59,716 nucleotides of DNA from Candidatus Poribacteria bacterium (GCA_022822785.1 JAJEAL010000126.1:1-59716); one strand, 5' to 3'; shown: positions 33,798-43,435, numbered from the stretch's first letter. Numbers and translations are program-made. Notes: generated by a model not told the origin, from the letters alone.

Positions 33798-36712
33798 GAC
33801 GAAATATCTTCAAATTTAAAGGTGAGTTGCTGCTCGACTACTTTTGTGGATTGTCCCGAGCCGCCTGTGCTTACCAATTGCCCCGGTTCGTAATTGATGA
33901 GTGTCTCCAGAAGAGATCTTTCATCAGAGCTTTGGGGACTCGTTTCGATGAGGGCTTGGATGACAGACTTGAAAAGGTCGTTTTCGTGAAGCCCATGCTC
34001 GGCAAGGTAGGTATTGATTTCTATTTTATCACCGGCATCCCACAGATTCATAATTCTGTGGAGCATATCTATCATAGGAAGTTCCCCAGACCCGTGGGCT
34101 TGTCCCACCCGATCCGAACGCCGATCGGTGTGTTCCAACAGGCGGAGTGCATTACCCGACGCAGCGTTTTTCAAAATTCCAATTCGAGCCGCCTTCAAAT
34201 CATCAAGTGATAATCCATATCCCCCCGCTAATAGAATGCACTCCCCTACCGGCGCATCCCTCTTACCGAAGTGGTTCCTGTGCATTAGGTAGTAGCGTGT
34301 CCATTCATCAACTGCTTCCGTGCTTCCACCGTGCAGAATTTGCCCCAATGCAAAGTCACTCACGATGCGCCGTACCTCTGTGAGAAATTCTACTACTGTA
34401 AACGCTTGACCATCCATACGTCGAACCTCCTTGTAGCTGGAGTAGCTTTCCAGCGCAGGTCCAATCGCCGCCCAAACGAAATCCGGTCCTTGAATCCCCG
34501 CGTCCCAAAAGTAGCGCAGTCGTTCAGTAATCCGTTCCTGCATTTCTTGCTTAACTTTACTGTAATGTCCTGTCCTTGCATTTGTGGGACGCTTTCGGCA
34601 GACGAGCCAGAGGGAGGTTGCAAGTGATGCAACTTGACTTCTAAGTCCACCTTGCATTTCTGTATCAATTGGCCATGACGCTGTAACGACAAGACCTGCA
34701 CTTATCATCGCTGTTGTCAGGGTTTCCCACGCAGCTGGGTCTTTGTGAGCGAACACTATCACCATTCTTCCATCGTCACACAATGAATTGTGCGAAACTT
34801 GGAAACTCTCCACCATACCATTTTCGTAGAATTGCTTACCAATGCGTCCTTTCTCACCTGTTTTGTGTTGCTGAACTAATTCCTCGGATTTAGGTGTTAA
34901 TCGATCATTGAACTTCGATTGGAATTGGTCGCCAATTGATCGACGAAGCCACACGTAGAAAAAATCGGCCAAATCGGAATAGGGAATTGCGTCATAATAA
35001 GGTGGGTCAGTAATGATTCCGTCAATTACTTGATTGACTAGTTTGCAGCTTGACTGCTGATTAATAGAAGGTACAGAAGTCAATTTTGCTGATAGTACAT
35101 TTTCCAAAAAACGCACGACCCAACCAATTTGAGGGAGATAACCACCTGTCATCTTGGAGAAAGGATTAAGTTCTGCAAAATCCCAAGTTATTGGTAATGC
35201 AAACCTCACGTAGGTCTGTGCCATTGTTTCTCTGCCATTCTGCCACCAACAGATTGTCGAATTATAACTAGCAAGTCGATCAATGTTAATTGCCAAATAC
35301 GCCTCAATCGCCTCTACCCACTCTGCTGAATAGCCAAGTATTTCCATTTCTGTTCTCGCCATCCGCGTCCACTTCACACATATCATTAATGTCAACAACT
35401 GCCGGGTTGTAAACAGATCTGACCAAGTTTTGAATCCATAATCGGGCAGTTGAGAACCAACAGCTCGATGCCGTTCTTTATTTGGCAATGGTTCATCAGG
35501 GATTCCGTGCGGAATTTTATCGTCAATTGCCTCCATCATTTCTTTTGATACCTTTGCTGCGTCAATCTCTGTTTGTGTGGGTGGACGATACTCTCGGCCA
35601 TATTCCTCCTGATAAACGACTGCCGTCATCTGTGACCTCAATTTGCCCTCATGTCCGCACCGCTTAATATAGTCGCTCGGTTGCTGTGAGCCGCAAAACG
35701 GACAGTTCGCTGTTGCGCCAGACATCGTAGGTTTGCCAACCTCCTGTGTTTCTTTTGGCACAAAAATCTCAAACCGGACGCACTTCGCCTTGAAATCGAG
35801 GCAGAGTTTAAGTGCACGTTTTCCATTGATGATGACTTTGGTTTGCCTTTTTGTCTCTTTGAGTCGGAGAAAATCAGGACGGTTTCGATTTTCAGGGATA
35901 TCCGGAAGAGTTTTTTCAGCTTTCTGACAAACCCATAAGGTCTTGAGCAACGGAATCGTTCCACCACATCTCGGATCTTGACACGGAATCGTTCTCGCCC
36001 AGAGGTAGGCAACCGTTGGCTTCTCATCAATCACCGGGTAGTATGATGCAAGATCACAACGAGCATTCTCCAACACCCACTGTCCCCACAAGCGGACATG
36101 GCTAGCGAGATCGCCCTTTTTTAAGTCGAGACTTTCATCAAGATTGAGACTGGGCAGCTTATGGATTTTTCCTGTGAAACGTTGCGGATATTCAAGTGTG
36201 CATTTGAGAAGGAACCACGCCACCGGGTTATAGTCGTTTGCTATTACCTCGCAGCCGAGCCGCATTGCCTCAAGCGGTATTGCACCACCGCCTGCAAACA
36301 TATCCATTACCTTTGGTGGACGTCCATTGTATGCCATCTGGATGAGTTCTCTAGCGATGTGCAGCTTATTCACCCACCGTCCCTTTCGGTCTTTCTCGGT
36401 CCAATTGCCCTTCCCCTTTTCATCACCCCACCGTGTCAGCGAAGCAATGAGTTCATTACAGAGATATTCACGCTGTTTGTCGGGCAATGGCGATCCAGAA
36501 AGGCGTGTATATTCCGCTTTTATCGTTTCAGGAGCATCGGCGGGATCGGGCAGCAGTGTCGCTATCGTTACGGCGCGGCAAGCGGCGAGGGGGCGGCGTG
36601 CGGGCCAGATGTGAAGCGTGGAGATATGTCCGTGGCGTACATTCTTTTCGTGTTTTGAGTCTGCGGAAACCTTTTGCAATGGAAAGGCTTCCTCGATAAG
36701 TCTACGTGGCAT
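33794..36712 (-). CDS. DUF1156 family DNA methylase
   Basis: The 972-residue protein opens with the DUF1156 region (EAFPLQKVSADSKHEKNVRHGHISTLHIWPARRPL). It has SAM motif I DMFAGGGAIPLEA (137-149), a Cys-rich insert (CQDPRCGG, CPFCGSQ and RCGHEG) probably binding zinc, and the catalytic TDPPYYDAIPYSD (DPPY 569-572), as in N6-adenine or N4-cytosine methylases. The long segment between the motifs may carry target recognition. It should mark host DNA in a BREX- or DISARM-like manner, with the DUF499 protein and helicase as partners; that role is inferred from known neighbourhoods. AAAAGGAAA precedes the ATG. A repeat element fills the 255 bases upstream. Confidence 0.9.
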   Translation of the reverse strand: MPRRLIEEAFPLQKVSADSKHEKNVRHGHISTLHIWPARRPLAACRAVTIATLLPDPADAPETIKAEYTRLSGSPLPDKQREYLCNELIASLTRWGDEKGKGNWTEKDRKGRWVNKLHIARELIQMAYNGRPPKVMDMFAGGGAIPLEAMRLGCEVIANDYNPVAWFLLKCTLEYPQRFTGKIHKLPSLNLDESLDLKKGDLASHVRLWGQWVLENARCDLASYYPVIDEKPTVAYLWARTIPCQDPRCGGTIPLLKTLWVCQKAEKTLPDIPENRNRPDFLRLKETKRQTKVIINGKRALKLCLDFKAKCVRFEIFVPKETQEVGKPTMSGATANCPFCGSQQPSDYIKRCGHEGKLRSQMTAVVYQEEYGREYRPPTQTEIDAAKVSKEMMEAIDDKIPHGIPDEPLPNKERHRAVGSQLPDYGFKTWSDLFTTRQLLTLMICVKWTRMARTEMEILGYSAEWVEAIEAYLAINIDRLASYNSTICWWQNGRETMAQTYVRFALPITWDFAELNPFSKMTGGYLPQIGWVVRFLENVLSAKLTSVPSINQQSSCKLVNQVIDGIITDPPYYDAIPYSDLADFFYVWLRRSIGDQFQSKFNDRLTPKSEELVQQHKTGEKGRIGKQFYENGMVESFQVSHNSLCDDGRMVIVFAHKDPAAWETLTTAMISAGLVVTASWPIDTEMQGGLRSQVASLATSLWLVCRKRPTNARTGHYSKVKQEMQERITERLRYFWDAGIQGPDFVWAAIGPALESYSSYKEVRRMDGQAFTVVEFLTEVRRIVSDFALGQILHGGSTEAVDEWTRYYLMHRNHFGKRDAPVGECILLAGGYGLSLDDLKAARIGILKNAASGNALRLLEHTDRRSDRVGQAHGSGELPMIDMLHRIMNLWDAGDKIEINTYLAEHGLHENDLFKSVIQALIETSPQSSDERSLLETLINYEPGQLVSTGGSGQSTKVVEQQLTFKFEDISS

Positions 36713-36765
36713 TTGGGGTTTCCTTTTCTAATCTAAATTTGCGAGGTTTGTCAACCAAAAGTCAT

Positions 36766-36957
36766 TTAGGACTTACGCACTTGAGTAGGGAACGCAGATC
36801 TGCGTTCCCTACGAACCCTTTATGGTGCATCGTCCGTGCCCCCGATAAATCGGGACAAGCGAGACCAGGGTTGGAAATTGTGTCCTACGGTGATGAATCA
36901 CCGAACTACAGGGTGTCGATTGTTCAACTGCTTAGGTCCTAGTTTCTGTAAGTCTGA
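36766..36957. repeat. MITE-like dispersed repeat with a 28-bp palindrome
   Basis: The block begins TTAGGACTTACGCACTTGAG. It contains the perfect palindrome GTAGGGAACGCAGA/TCTGCGTTCCCTAC (36785-36812) and a CCCGATAAATCGGG copy (36841-36854), and ends near CTGTAAGTCTGA, a weak inverse of its start. Related starts and palindromes occur at 39124, 12127 and 26468. It separates the DUF1156 gene from the Septu-like pair. No coding potential is seen. Confidence 0.6.
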
Positions 36958-36967
36958 TTCCATAAAT

Positions 36968-37846
36968 TCAGGGTTCAGGTGAAGGAGAAAGAGCATCAAA
37001 GTAGCGAATCATACCCGCAAATGGTGCCCCTGGTGCCTGCATTCCTTCCATGGCGTTTATGATGAGAATCCGAGTTTCTGGCTCGATCCGACCGTCTGTA
37101 AGTGCCTGCTTGTATAAACGATACCGTTCGTAAGTCATGTATCTATCGTTTCTGAGTGTTTTGCGATTCAAACCGTAGTACTCAATGGAGGCCGCAGCAA
37201 TAGGTTCAACTTCAGGGTTTTCAACATTAACAATGATTTCAACTTGGGCCCTTTCAGGATTAGCGGTGATTTCAACTTCTTTCAGCACATCATCGGCGCG
37301 CCATGCAAAGTATTCAGTGGGATCATCGAAATAAGGGTTAAGCAAGAGTGGGCGTTCCTGTTGATGGAGGCCAATGAAGGCCTCCACACGGTTTTTATTT
37401 AGCGGGTCAGGCGCGATTGTCCCTGCTTTCGCTGCTATATAATCATCTGTTGTATTGCGTCGAATTGTAGGACTCCGCATCTTCCGATTTTGGGTTGGGA
37501 AAGCCTCCTTCTTAAACCTTTGATTACAAAGTTGACAAGACGCAAGATAATTGTCATAGCAATAGGCGAGCCACCAGTAGCTGCTTTTGGGGCGATAATG
37601 ATCAACATCCCCAAAGGCAACAGTCGAAATTGATGCTTCGCAGTAGGCACATTTGCCCCCTGTCTCGGCGAGAAGTTGTTTTTTTGCTGGCTTCCAACGA
37701 TGGCTTTTGAAGGTGTGTTTTCCAATTTGACCGCGCTTGATGCGACGCTGATTGAGCAGCAGTTCCTCTTCAAATACTCTCTTTCTTTCGCCGTAAAAGT
37801 TGCTGTGGATGGCCTGCTTCGTGCGAACCCTTTTTAGGGGTATCAA
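36968..37846 (-). CDS. ptuB: PtuB-like HNH nuclease of a Septu-type pair
   Basis: The 292-residue protein has an HNH core: Cys66/Cys69 in GGKCAYCEAS, His83 in DVDHYRPK, Asn99 in DNYLASC and the second CxxC at 104/107 (CQLCNQRFK). The DVDHYRPKSSYWWLAY spacing is as in TIGR02646 and PtuB nucleases. The start is a TTG at 37846 overlapping the AAA ATPase stop by 4 bases with GGAGGG upstream, so the genes are coupled. ATPase followed by HNH is the layout of Septu (PtuA-PtuB), in which the ATPase controls the nuclease. A retron-type arrangement is unlikely because no reverse transcriptase is near. Confidence 0.8.
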   Translation of the reverse strand: MIPLKRVRTKQAIHSNFYGERKRVFEEELLLNQRRIKRGQIGKHTFKSHRWKPAKKQLLAETGGKCAYCEASISTVAFGDVDHYRPKSSYWWLAYCYDNYLASCQLCNQRFKKEAFPTQNRKMRSPTIRRNTTDDYIAAKAGTIAPDPLNKNRVEAFIGLHQQERPLLLNPYFDDPTEYFAWRADDVLKEVEITANPERAQVEIIVNVENPEVEPIAAASIEYYGLNRKTLRNDRYMTYERYRLYKQALTDGRIEPETRILIINAMEGMQAPGAPFAGMIRYFDALSPSPEP

Positions 37847-39102
37847 GTTCTGCCCTCCTGCAGCTCTCTCTCAATTTTTCGCAGAAGTTCCTCATGTTCT
37901 CCAGAGAGCTCCATACTTGACCTACCGCCAGTCGGAAGGTCCATTAGAGACGTTTTCAGCTGGTCCAGTTCCACACGTTCCTTAGACGACAAATCCGCTT
38001 TGTCCCGGAGGTGGCGATATCGGTTCTTCATATCCTCAACCGCTTTTGACTCGTCGGTATCTAACGCAAACACTGGTGTCATCACGAGTTGATTTAAGAG
38101 GAGTGTTTTCGGATTGCCGGTGAACTGATGGAGTTGTATCTTTCCCGCTTCGCGCGTCAGACAGTGGAGTTCTCCCTCCCCGGCCTGCTGGGCTGTCATA
38201 GGAGAGTGTGTTGTTACAACGAATTGAAAATTCGGAAACAGCTGGTCGAGGCGCGAGAGCAGTTCACGTTGCCGCTTTGGATGGAGATGCAAATCGACTT
38301 CATCAATGAGGAGGAGCCCCCTCGCAGTCAGTGGCTCTTTTAAATCACGAAAATTCTCTGAAACCCGGTACAAAAGGTCACCAATCCAGGTTGACATTGC
38401 CAGATACCCGTCACTGAGGGCGTGTAAGGGCACAATTCCATCTGGAGTTTCAAACAAGAGGTGCCCGCTCTGTTTATCAATCCGGTGAAACTTTATCCCC
38501 GGAAACAGATCACTTAATACCTTTCGGGCAGTCTCCATTCCCGTTCGGTTATCGAAATAATCAAGGTCCATTGCCCATGAATCAAGCGGCATAGCATCCG
38601 CGTCGGGATCAAACAGGGTAGCAACGCTCTGGGCTCTTTTGTTTGTGAATACCGATGTCTTGGTTCGCCGCCCGTTCACCGTACTGAGGCGACGCGACGC
38701 ACCGAAACCGAGAACAAAATAATTTGGGTCTGTCTGGCTTAAAGCGTCATCAAGCCACGCGAGACGCTGTTTGTTTTTTACAATAACATCGGCGCGGGTG
38801 TCTTCGGGTGCAATCTGTAAATGAATCTCCCGTTCTTCCCTTTCCTCGGTAGCCACAACGGCAGAGATTTTACAACCCTGCGTTTTGTACCGAATCCATT
38901 CCGAGGGGTCTCCCAACAGATCGCCTATGGCATCGCTACCGCTAGTCGCTAGCGCGATGGCTTTCAGAAGCGTACTTTTGCCTGCGCCGTTTTCAGCCAG
39001 CAAGAGTGTCCACTTGCGGATGCTGTCCTCCTCGCCCTCAAATGACAAGGCAATGTCAGAAAAACATTTGACGTTCTTCAAGCGAATTGATTTAAGAAAC
39101 AT
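37843..39102 (-). CDS. ptuA: PtuA-like AAA ATPase of a Septu-type pair
   Basis: The 419-residue SMC/ABC-like ATPase has Walker A AENGAGKST (37-44), a signature-like ALSDGYLAM near 230, Walker B LLLIDEVDLHLHP (263-275) and VVTTHSPMTAQQ, the switch histidine. The C-terminal 90 residues are helical and charged. It lacks a Toprim domain, unlike OLD proteins, which fits PtuA. It lies directly before the HNH gene with a 4-base overlap, and GAGAGG precedes the ATG. The pair sits between a SNF2 helicase and a DUF1156 methylase, with similar repeat elements on both sides. Confidence 0.82.
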   Translation of the reverse strand: MFLKSIRLKNVKCFSDIALSFEGEEDSIRKWTLLLAENGAGKSTLLKAIALATSGSDAIGDLLGDPSEWIRYKTQGCKISAVVATEEREEREIHLQIAPEDTRADVIVKNKQRLAWLDDALSQTDPNYFVLGFGASRRLSTVNGRRTKTSVFTNKRAQSVATLFDPDADAMPLDSWAMDLDYFDNRTGMETARKVLSDLFPGIKFHRIDKQSGHLLFETPDGIVPLHALSDGYLAMSTWIGDLLYRVSENFRDLKEPLTARGLLLIDEVDLHLHPKRQRELLSRLDQLFPNFQFVVTTHSPMTAQQAGEGELHCLTREAGKIQLHQFTGNPKTLLLNQLVMTPVFALDTDESKAVEDMKNRYRHLRDKADLSSKERVELDQLKTSLMDLPTGGRSSMELSGEHEELLRKIERELQEGRT

Positions 39103-39123
39103 CTAGACCATCCTCTCATGTTA

Positions 39124-39222
39124 TTAGGGCTTACGCATTTCAGCGCGGGGCAAGTTGCTCTGAATCCCGCCTGTCCCGATTCATCGGGCCTGCCCCGATC
39201 TTATCGGGGGATTTATCGGGGA
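39124..39222. repeat. Dispersed repeat cluster flanking the Septu-like pair
   Basis: It begins TTAGGGCTTACGCATTTCAG, matching 17 of 20 bases of the start at 36766 in the same orientation. It then holds three overlapping CCCGAT...ATCGGG palindromes (39175-39220). It lies between the helicase gene and the PtuA-like gene. Confidence 0.65.
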
Positions 39223-39260
39223 TGCCCCGCCTACAGTTGGCCGCGCAGGTTCTAGTTATG

Positions 39261-42200
39261 TTAGGAGTTTGAATTGAATGCCTCTATATCCGATTCTCTG
39301 ATAATGTCACCGGCGTTAATAATAACACTTCCTTTGGCTTTAGCGATCAGTTTGCCAAACGGATCACGACATCGGTATAACTGTGGGTTAGTGTCACAAT
39401 GATAGACGACATAAAGCCAGTAACGGTCTCGGTGATTGGCAGCTTGCCGCCATTCATTCTCCGTCAATTCAACACTCGCAATTCCGGTGCGCCCTTTGAC
39501 CTCAATGTAACGCACCTCACCGTTTGGGTATCTCGATTCCAAATCAAATCCCTTTTTGAGTTTGGAAACATCTTTGACCGCAGCACCGCGCTCCTGTTCA
39601 TATTCGGTAGCAATGCGGATCGCGATAGCTTCAGCATCTCGCATTGTCCTAATTGGTACCGCATCAACCGGTGGAGATGAGGTCACAAAGGCGCGGGCAT
39701 AGAGGGTTACGGGCCCCAATCGGGTGTTTTCGATTTCTGCAATGAGACTTGCTTCAGCCGCCTCGCGCTTAGTGGATAGTTCATCCAGTTCCCGCTCGCA
39801 GTCCCTTAGTTTTGTTTGCGCTGCGGGAACCCCTCTGGCAACATCCGCTTTGAGTTTGATTCTCTGGTTGAGAAGCTCCCCCCTCCTTGAATTAAATGAA
39901 ACTTGAACCTGTGCCCTCTTAACGTCCAATTGGGATTGAAGTTCATCGCGGATGTCCGAAAGTTTGGGCTTTCCAAACTTTTCAATGACAAACTTTTCAA
40001 CGGGTTGCACCTCTTCAGCGAGATCAACCCATTCAGAGGAGATTGGTGGAGGGTTGTCCGGTGGCGACGTTAATGTCAACAACAGATGGGGTGGTGTCCG
40101 TTCACAACGACCGTCTGAAAATTGTTTGACCCCAACGAGCTCTTCGTCCAAGATTTGAGATTTTTCACCAATTTGTCGCATCACAGGCACCTTTGCCAAA
40201 TAGAACAGATACGGCTCATCTGTCTGAGGGTCGAAATAAACCGCCCCGCGATTCCCTTCATCTTCAAATTCTCCCAAAAACAGGTTCAAAATTGAATCAA
40301 AAACGGGCTCACCGGGATGCAGATAGACCGCCTGCGGTTGATCGATCCCAGCGGGCAGTGCAAGCTCTCGTGAGAACGTCAATCGGTCTTGCAAATGCAG
40401 GGGATATTTTTCAATAACACTTCGCGCAAGCGGCGGACAGTGAGATAATTTGAAAATTTCCTCAACCTCACCATCAATTCGATAGCCGATTAGCAGGGCA
40501 ACATCTTCAAAGAAACCTCGCACATACGCCGGCATCACGCGAAGCGTTTCGGCGGATTCTCGCTGCTGCTGAACGCCGACGAGCAGCCGTTTAACTTCGC
40601 TGCACGTTACCAACTCCTGCTGTGCTTCAAGTTGTCCTTTGATGTTTTCCGAGGTGAACCGGTTATTGATGGTTTGGATTGAGGCATCGGTTTTATTCTC
40701 CGTGATGGCTTGGGTAATCAGGTCCGTCAAAGAGATCTCGCTGAATTGTTGACCGATGACATCAAACACCTTATCGTCGCTCAGTTCTTCACGCATCTGT
40801 TCCAACTTCTCTAACAGCACCTTCAATACCCGTCCTTCACGCGTGTCTTGGGCGACGAGGTTCAGCAAAACCACCGTCCGTTTCTGCTTGTATCGGTGAA
40901 TCCGTCCCATCCGTTGTTCAAGCCGGGCGGGGTTCCACGGGATATCGTAGTTGACCATCAGCCAACAGAACTGAAGGTTGATCCCCTCCCCGGCTGCGTC
41001 GGTTGCAACTAGATACTGCGCCCCGTTCGGGGCACGGAAAAACTCTACCTGTTTCTCGCGTTCATTGTATCTCATGCCACCGTGGATTTGGGCGACTTTC
41101 CCGGCAAAACCCTTCGCCTCCAATCGTGCAGTGACAAAATCTAGCGTGTCGCGATGCTCGGTAAAGATAAGTACCTTTGTATCTGGATAACCTTCTAACG
41201 CCTCCCACAGTTTCTCAAACTTACTTTCAGCTCTCTGGTTGTAGACCGCCCTTGCCAACTCGGTTAGGTCCTGAACTTGACGGATCTCTGCCTCTAGCTC
41301 CGCAATCGATCGGCTGGTTGTTGCCTCGGCAAGGCTTTCATCAGCGTGTTCCGCCTCCTCCTGACCATCAATAATCTCTTCCTCATCGCCCGTTTTTGTA
41401 TCCCTGATGTCGATGTCTTTAAGTTTTGCTTGCGCCGTTTCCAGTCTCTCCAATGATAACCGCCCCTCGCGAAGTTCACGGAGGGTTATCCGAAGTTTTT
41501 CCTCCCGTCTGATAAGGCTCCGCCACAGTGCGAAAGTTGAACTGGCAAGCCGCCGTTGTAGTACCATCATCGCTAACCGTGCCGCGGTCTGATTGTACTG
41601 TCCGGCGAGGTCGAAATGGTTCTCACAATACGTTGTGACCTCATCGTATAACGATTGCTCACTAATCTCCCCCTGTTTGAGTGGATAAGCAATGGTTCGA
41701 CTCAGACGTGGCGGGTAAATCGGTGTTTCATCAAAGGCGATCATCTCCTCCTTCATCCGCCGGAGTAGATGATCTGACCTCGTTCCTTCAAGCAAACGGT
41801 CAAATGCTCCTTGTGCGGCGAGTCTGTCGGGCAAAAGCAGTCTCCACAGAAAATAGTACGCATCATTTCTGCCCATGTGTGGCGTTGCTGTGAGCAACAA
41901 TAGGCTATTTCCCTCCGCGGCAATCCGTTCTGCAAGCTGGTATCGTTTCGATTTCGTCACTGTCCCGTCCCACTCATATCGTGCCGATAGCTTATGGGCT
42001 TCATCAAAGACGACCAGATCATACGACGGGGCTTCAAAGAGATATTCCTGCATCCGTTCCTGCCGCAACGTATCGAGACTCACAATCGCCAAGTTATTTT
42101 CCGGATCGACAAAGGGATTGCCGGCTGCAGCATCGGCACTGGACAGAATCCGAAATTGGAGACGAAAACAGACACGCAGTTCACGTTCCCAGTTTCCAAT

Positions 42201-42695
42201 CAGTCCCGCTGGTGGCACAATCAGTACCCGCTCTACCTGTCGTCGCAGTAGCAATTCTTGGATATAAAGCCCTGTCATGATCGTTTTTCCGGCACCGGCA
42301 TCGTCCGCCAACAGAAACCGTAACGGGAAATGTTTCAGCAGATGGTCATATACCGCGATGAACTGATGCGGAAGCGGATCGATCAGCGATGTCTCTGTGG
42401 CAAAGATGGGATTGAACAGATAGGCGTGTTGAAGTCGATACGCTTCAGCGACCAATCGCACCAGATTTGCATCCGCTCGAAAAGGAGGGTATACAATCTC
42501 GAAACGCCTTTGTAGCTCTTCGGTGGAACAGATAAATGGCTCCGCGTCACCCTGAAAAAAGAGTTGGACAAACGAATCGTGGTATTCAACCCGACGGATA
42601 ACCTTTTCCCTGCCTTGAAACTTGTCGATCAGGTATGTGCCGGGTTGGAGGGCGTTGATATGGATTGTATGTGTTTGATTCGGTACGGGATTCAT
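39261..42695 (-). CDS. SNF2-type helicase with C-terminal DUF3883 (defence-associated)
   Basis: The 1144-residue protein has Walker A DDAGAGKT (131-138), DEAH (231-234), LLLTATPHMG, then the second domain with VLIFTEHRDTLDFV, ATDAAGEGINLQF and QRMGRIHRYKQ. It ends in a DUF3883 domain, GFDLESRYPNGEVRYIEVKG, whose EVKG resembles a PD-(D/E)xK-fold core. Such helicases accompany DUF1156 and DUF499 proteins and the DISARM helicase DrmD, so it is the probable motor of the same system. A coiled coil lies near 900-960. No clear ribosome site is seen before the ATG. The Septu-like pair now separates it from the methylase. Confidence 0.9.
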   Translation of the reverse strand: MNPVPNQTHTIHINALQPGTYLIDKFQGREKVIRRVEYHDSFVQLFFQGDAEPFICSTEELQRRFEIVYPPFRADANLVRLVAEAYRLQHAYLFNPIFATETSLIDPLPHQFIAVYDHLLKHFPLRFLLADDAGAGKTIMTGLYIQELLLRRQVERVLIVPPAGLIGNWERELRVCFRLQFRILSSADAAAGNPFVDPENNLAIVSLDTLRQERMQEYLFEAPSYDLVVFDEAHKLSARYEWDGTVTKSKRYQLAERIAAEGNSLLLLTATPHMGRNDAYYFLWRLLLPDRLAAQGAFDRLLEGTRSDHLLRRMKEEMIAFDETPIYPPRLSRTIAYPLKQGEISEQSLYDEVTTYCENHFDLAGQYNQTAARLAMMVLQRRLASSTFALWRSLIRREEKLRITLRELREGRLSLERLETAQAKLKDIDIRDTKTGDEEEIIDGQEEAEHADESLAEATTSRSIAELEAEIRQVQDLTELARAVYNQRAESKFEKLWEALEGYPDTKVLIFTEHRDTLDFVTARLEAKGFAGKVAQIHGGMRYNEREKQVEFFRAPNGAQYLVATDAAGEGINLQFCWLMVNYDIPWNPARLEQRMGRIHRYKQKRTVVLLNLVAQDTREGRVLKVLLEKLEQMREELSDDKVFDVIGQQFSEISLTDLITQAITENKTDASIQTINNRFTSENIKGQLEAQQELVTCSEVKRLLVGVQQQRESAETLRVMPAYVRGFFEDVALLIGYRIDGEVEEIFKLSHCPPLARSVIEKYPLHLQDRLTFSRELALPAGIDQPQAVYLHPGEPVFDSILNLFLGEFEDEGNRGAVYFDPQTDEPYLFYLAKVPVMRQIGEKSQILDEELVGVKQFSDGRCERTPPHLLLTLTSPPDNPPPISSEWVDLAEEVQPVEKFVIEKFGKPKLSDIRDELQSQLDVKRAQVQVSFNSRRGELLNQRIKLKADVARGVPAAQTKLRDCERELDELSTKREAAEASLIAEIENTRLGPVTLYARAFVTSSPPVDAVPIRTMRDAEAIAIRIATEYEQERGAAVKDVSKLKKGFDLESRYPNGEVRYIEVKGRTGIASVELTENEWRQAANHRDRYWLYVVYHCDTNPQLYRCRDPFGKLIAKAKGSVIINAGDIIRESDIEAFNSNS

Positions 42696-42759
42696 TGATG
42701 TTTTCTGTGTAGATACAAATGACAGACTCTTTCTAACGTATAGGATTCACCCTAGTTTA

Positions 42760-43370
42760 TTATCCTGAACCACTTGCTTTTCGCAATTCGTCGAGAAGGC
42801 AAACGATGTCCCGGTAACACTTATCGAACGAATCTGCTTGACGCGCTTGGTCAAGGTCAAAGCGGGCTGTGAGTTTGGGTTGATCAATCGTTTCACGATA
42901 CGTTTCACCGCTTTCCAGCTGCCGTCTCAGCCATCCCTTTGCACCGCGAATCCCTTCCGGGTTGTCCGGCGGTAGAAAATCATCTCTTAACCCTCTTTGT
43001 CCTTGCAGTGACTCAGCTGCTGCAAGAAACCATGCCTCAAATTCGTGTTTTGCCAAGACTACGGCAATTGGTAGGTCGCTACGAGCTTGTCGCGCGCGAC
43101 AAAGTAGTTTTGGCCCAGTTGCGCCGGGCAGTCATCATCGCTGTCGAGAAGGACAAATATGGCGCCTCGTCCACGAATCTTTCGAGCTAAGTATTCAACC
43201 ACTCGTTCAAGTTCATCCTCCTGAATAACTTTGCTTCTGGAAACGCGGATAAGGGGCAGCTTGCCAATCGGCAATTCTGGATAAAGACTCGTAGCAACGC
43301 GTCGAATCAGGATTGGCACAGCTTCCTCTTCGCCCTTTCCTTCGACGATGCAACCGATTTGGATTGTCAT
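42760..43370 (-). pseudogene. DUF4276 (Toprim-like) protein gene split by a frameshift
   Basis: The first part (43370-43059, 103 codons) has the DUF4276 start IGCIVEGKGEEEAVPILIRR and the VLLDSDDDCPAQLG acidic motif of Toprim-like nucleases. The second part reads RSDLPIAVVLAKHEFEAWFL in another frame and ends at 42760. In intact family members these parts are joined, so one base has been lost or gained near 43085. The upstream neighbour is an AAA ATPase (43436-44617), its usual partner. The nuclease is therefore probably inactive, unless the shift is a sequencing error or is rescued by frameshifting. Confidence 0.85.
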
Positions 43371-43435
43371 CCACGTTTTCCCTTCTTCCTAAGTTTGACT
43401 TAGAATTTGCTGATTTTAAAATTGAACAAACAACG

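Noticed and set aside
36968-39102. Retron defence unit (AAA ATPase plus HNH effector)
   Set aside because: No reverse transcriptase gene or msr/msd-like structure lies nearby; the two-gene layout fits Septu better.
42760-43370. Two separate small genes
   Set aside because: The two frames together match one DUF4276 protein, and the second contains the continuation RSDLPIAVVLAKHEFEAWFL with no start or ribosome site of its own.
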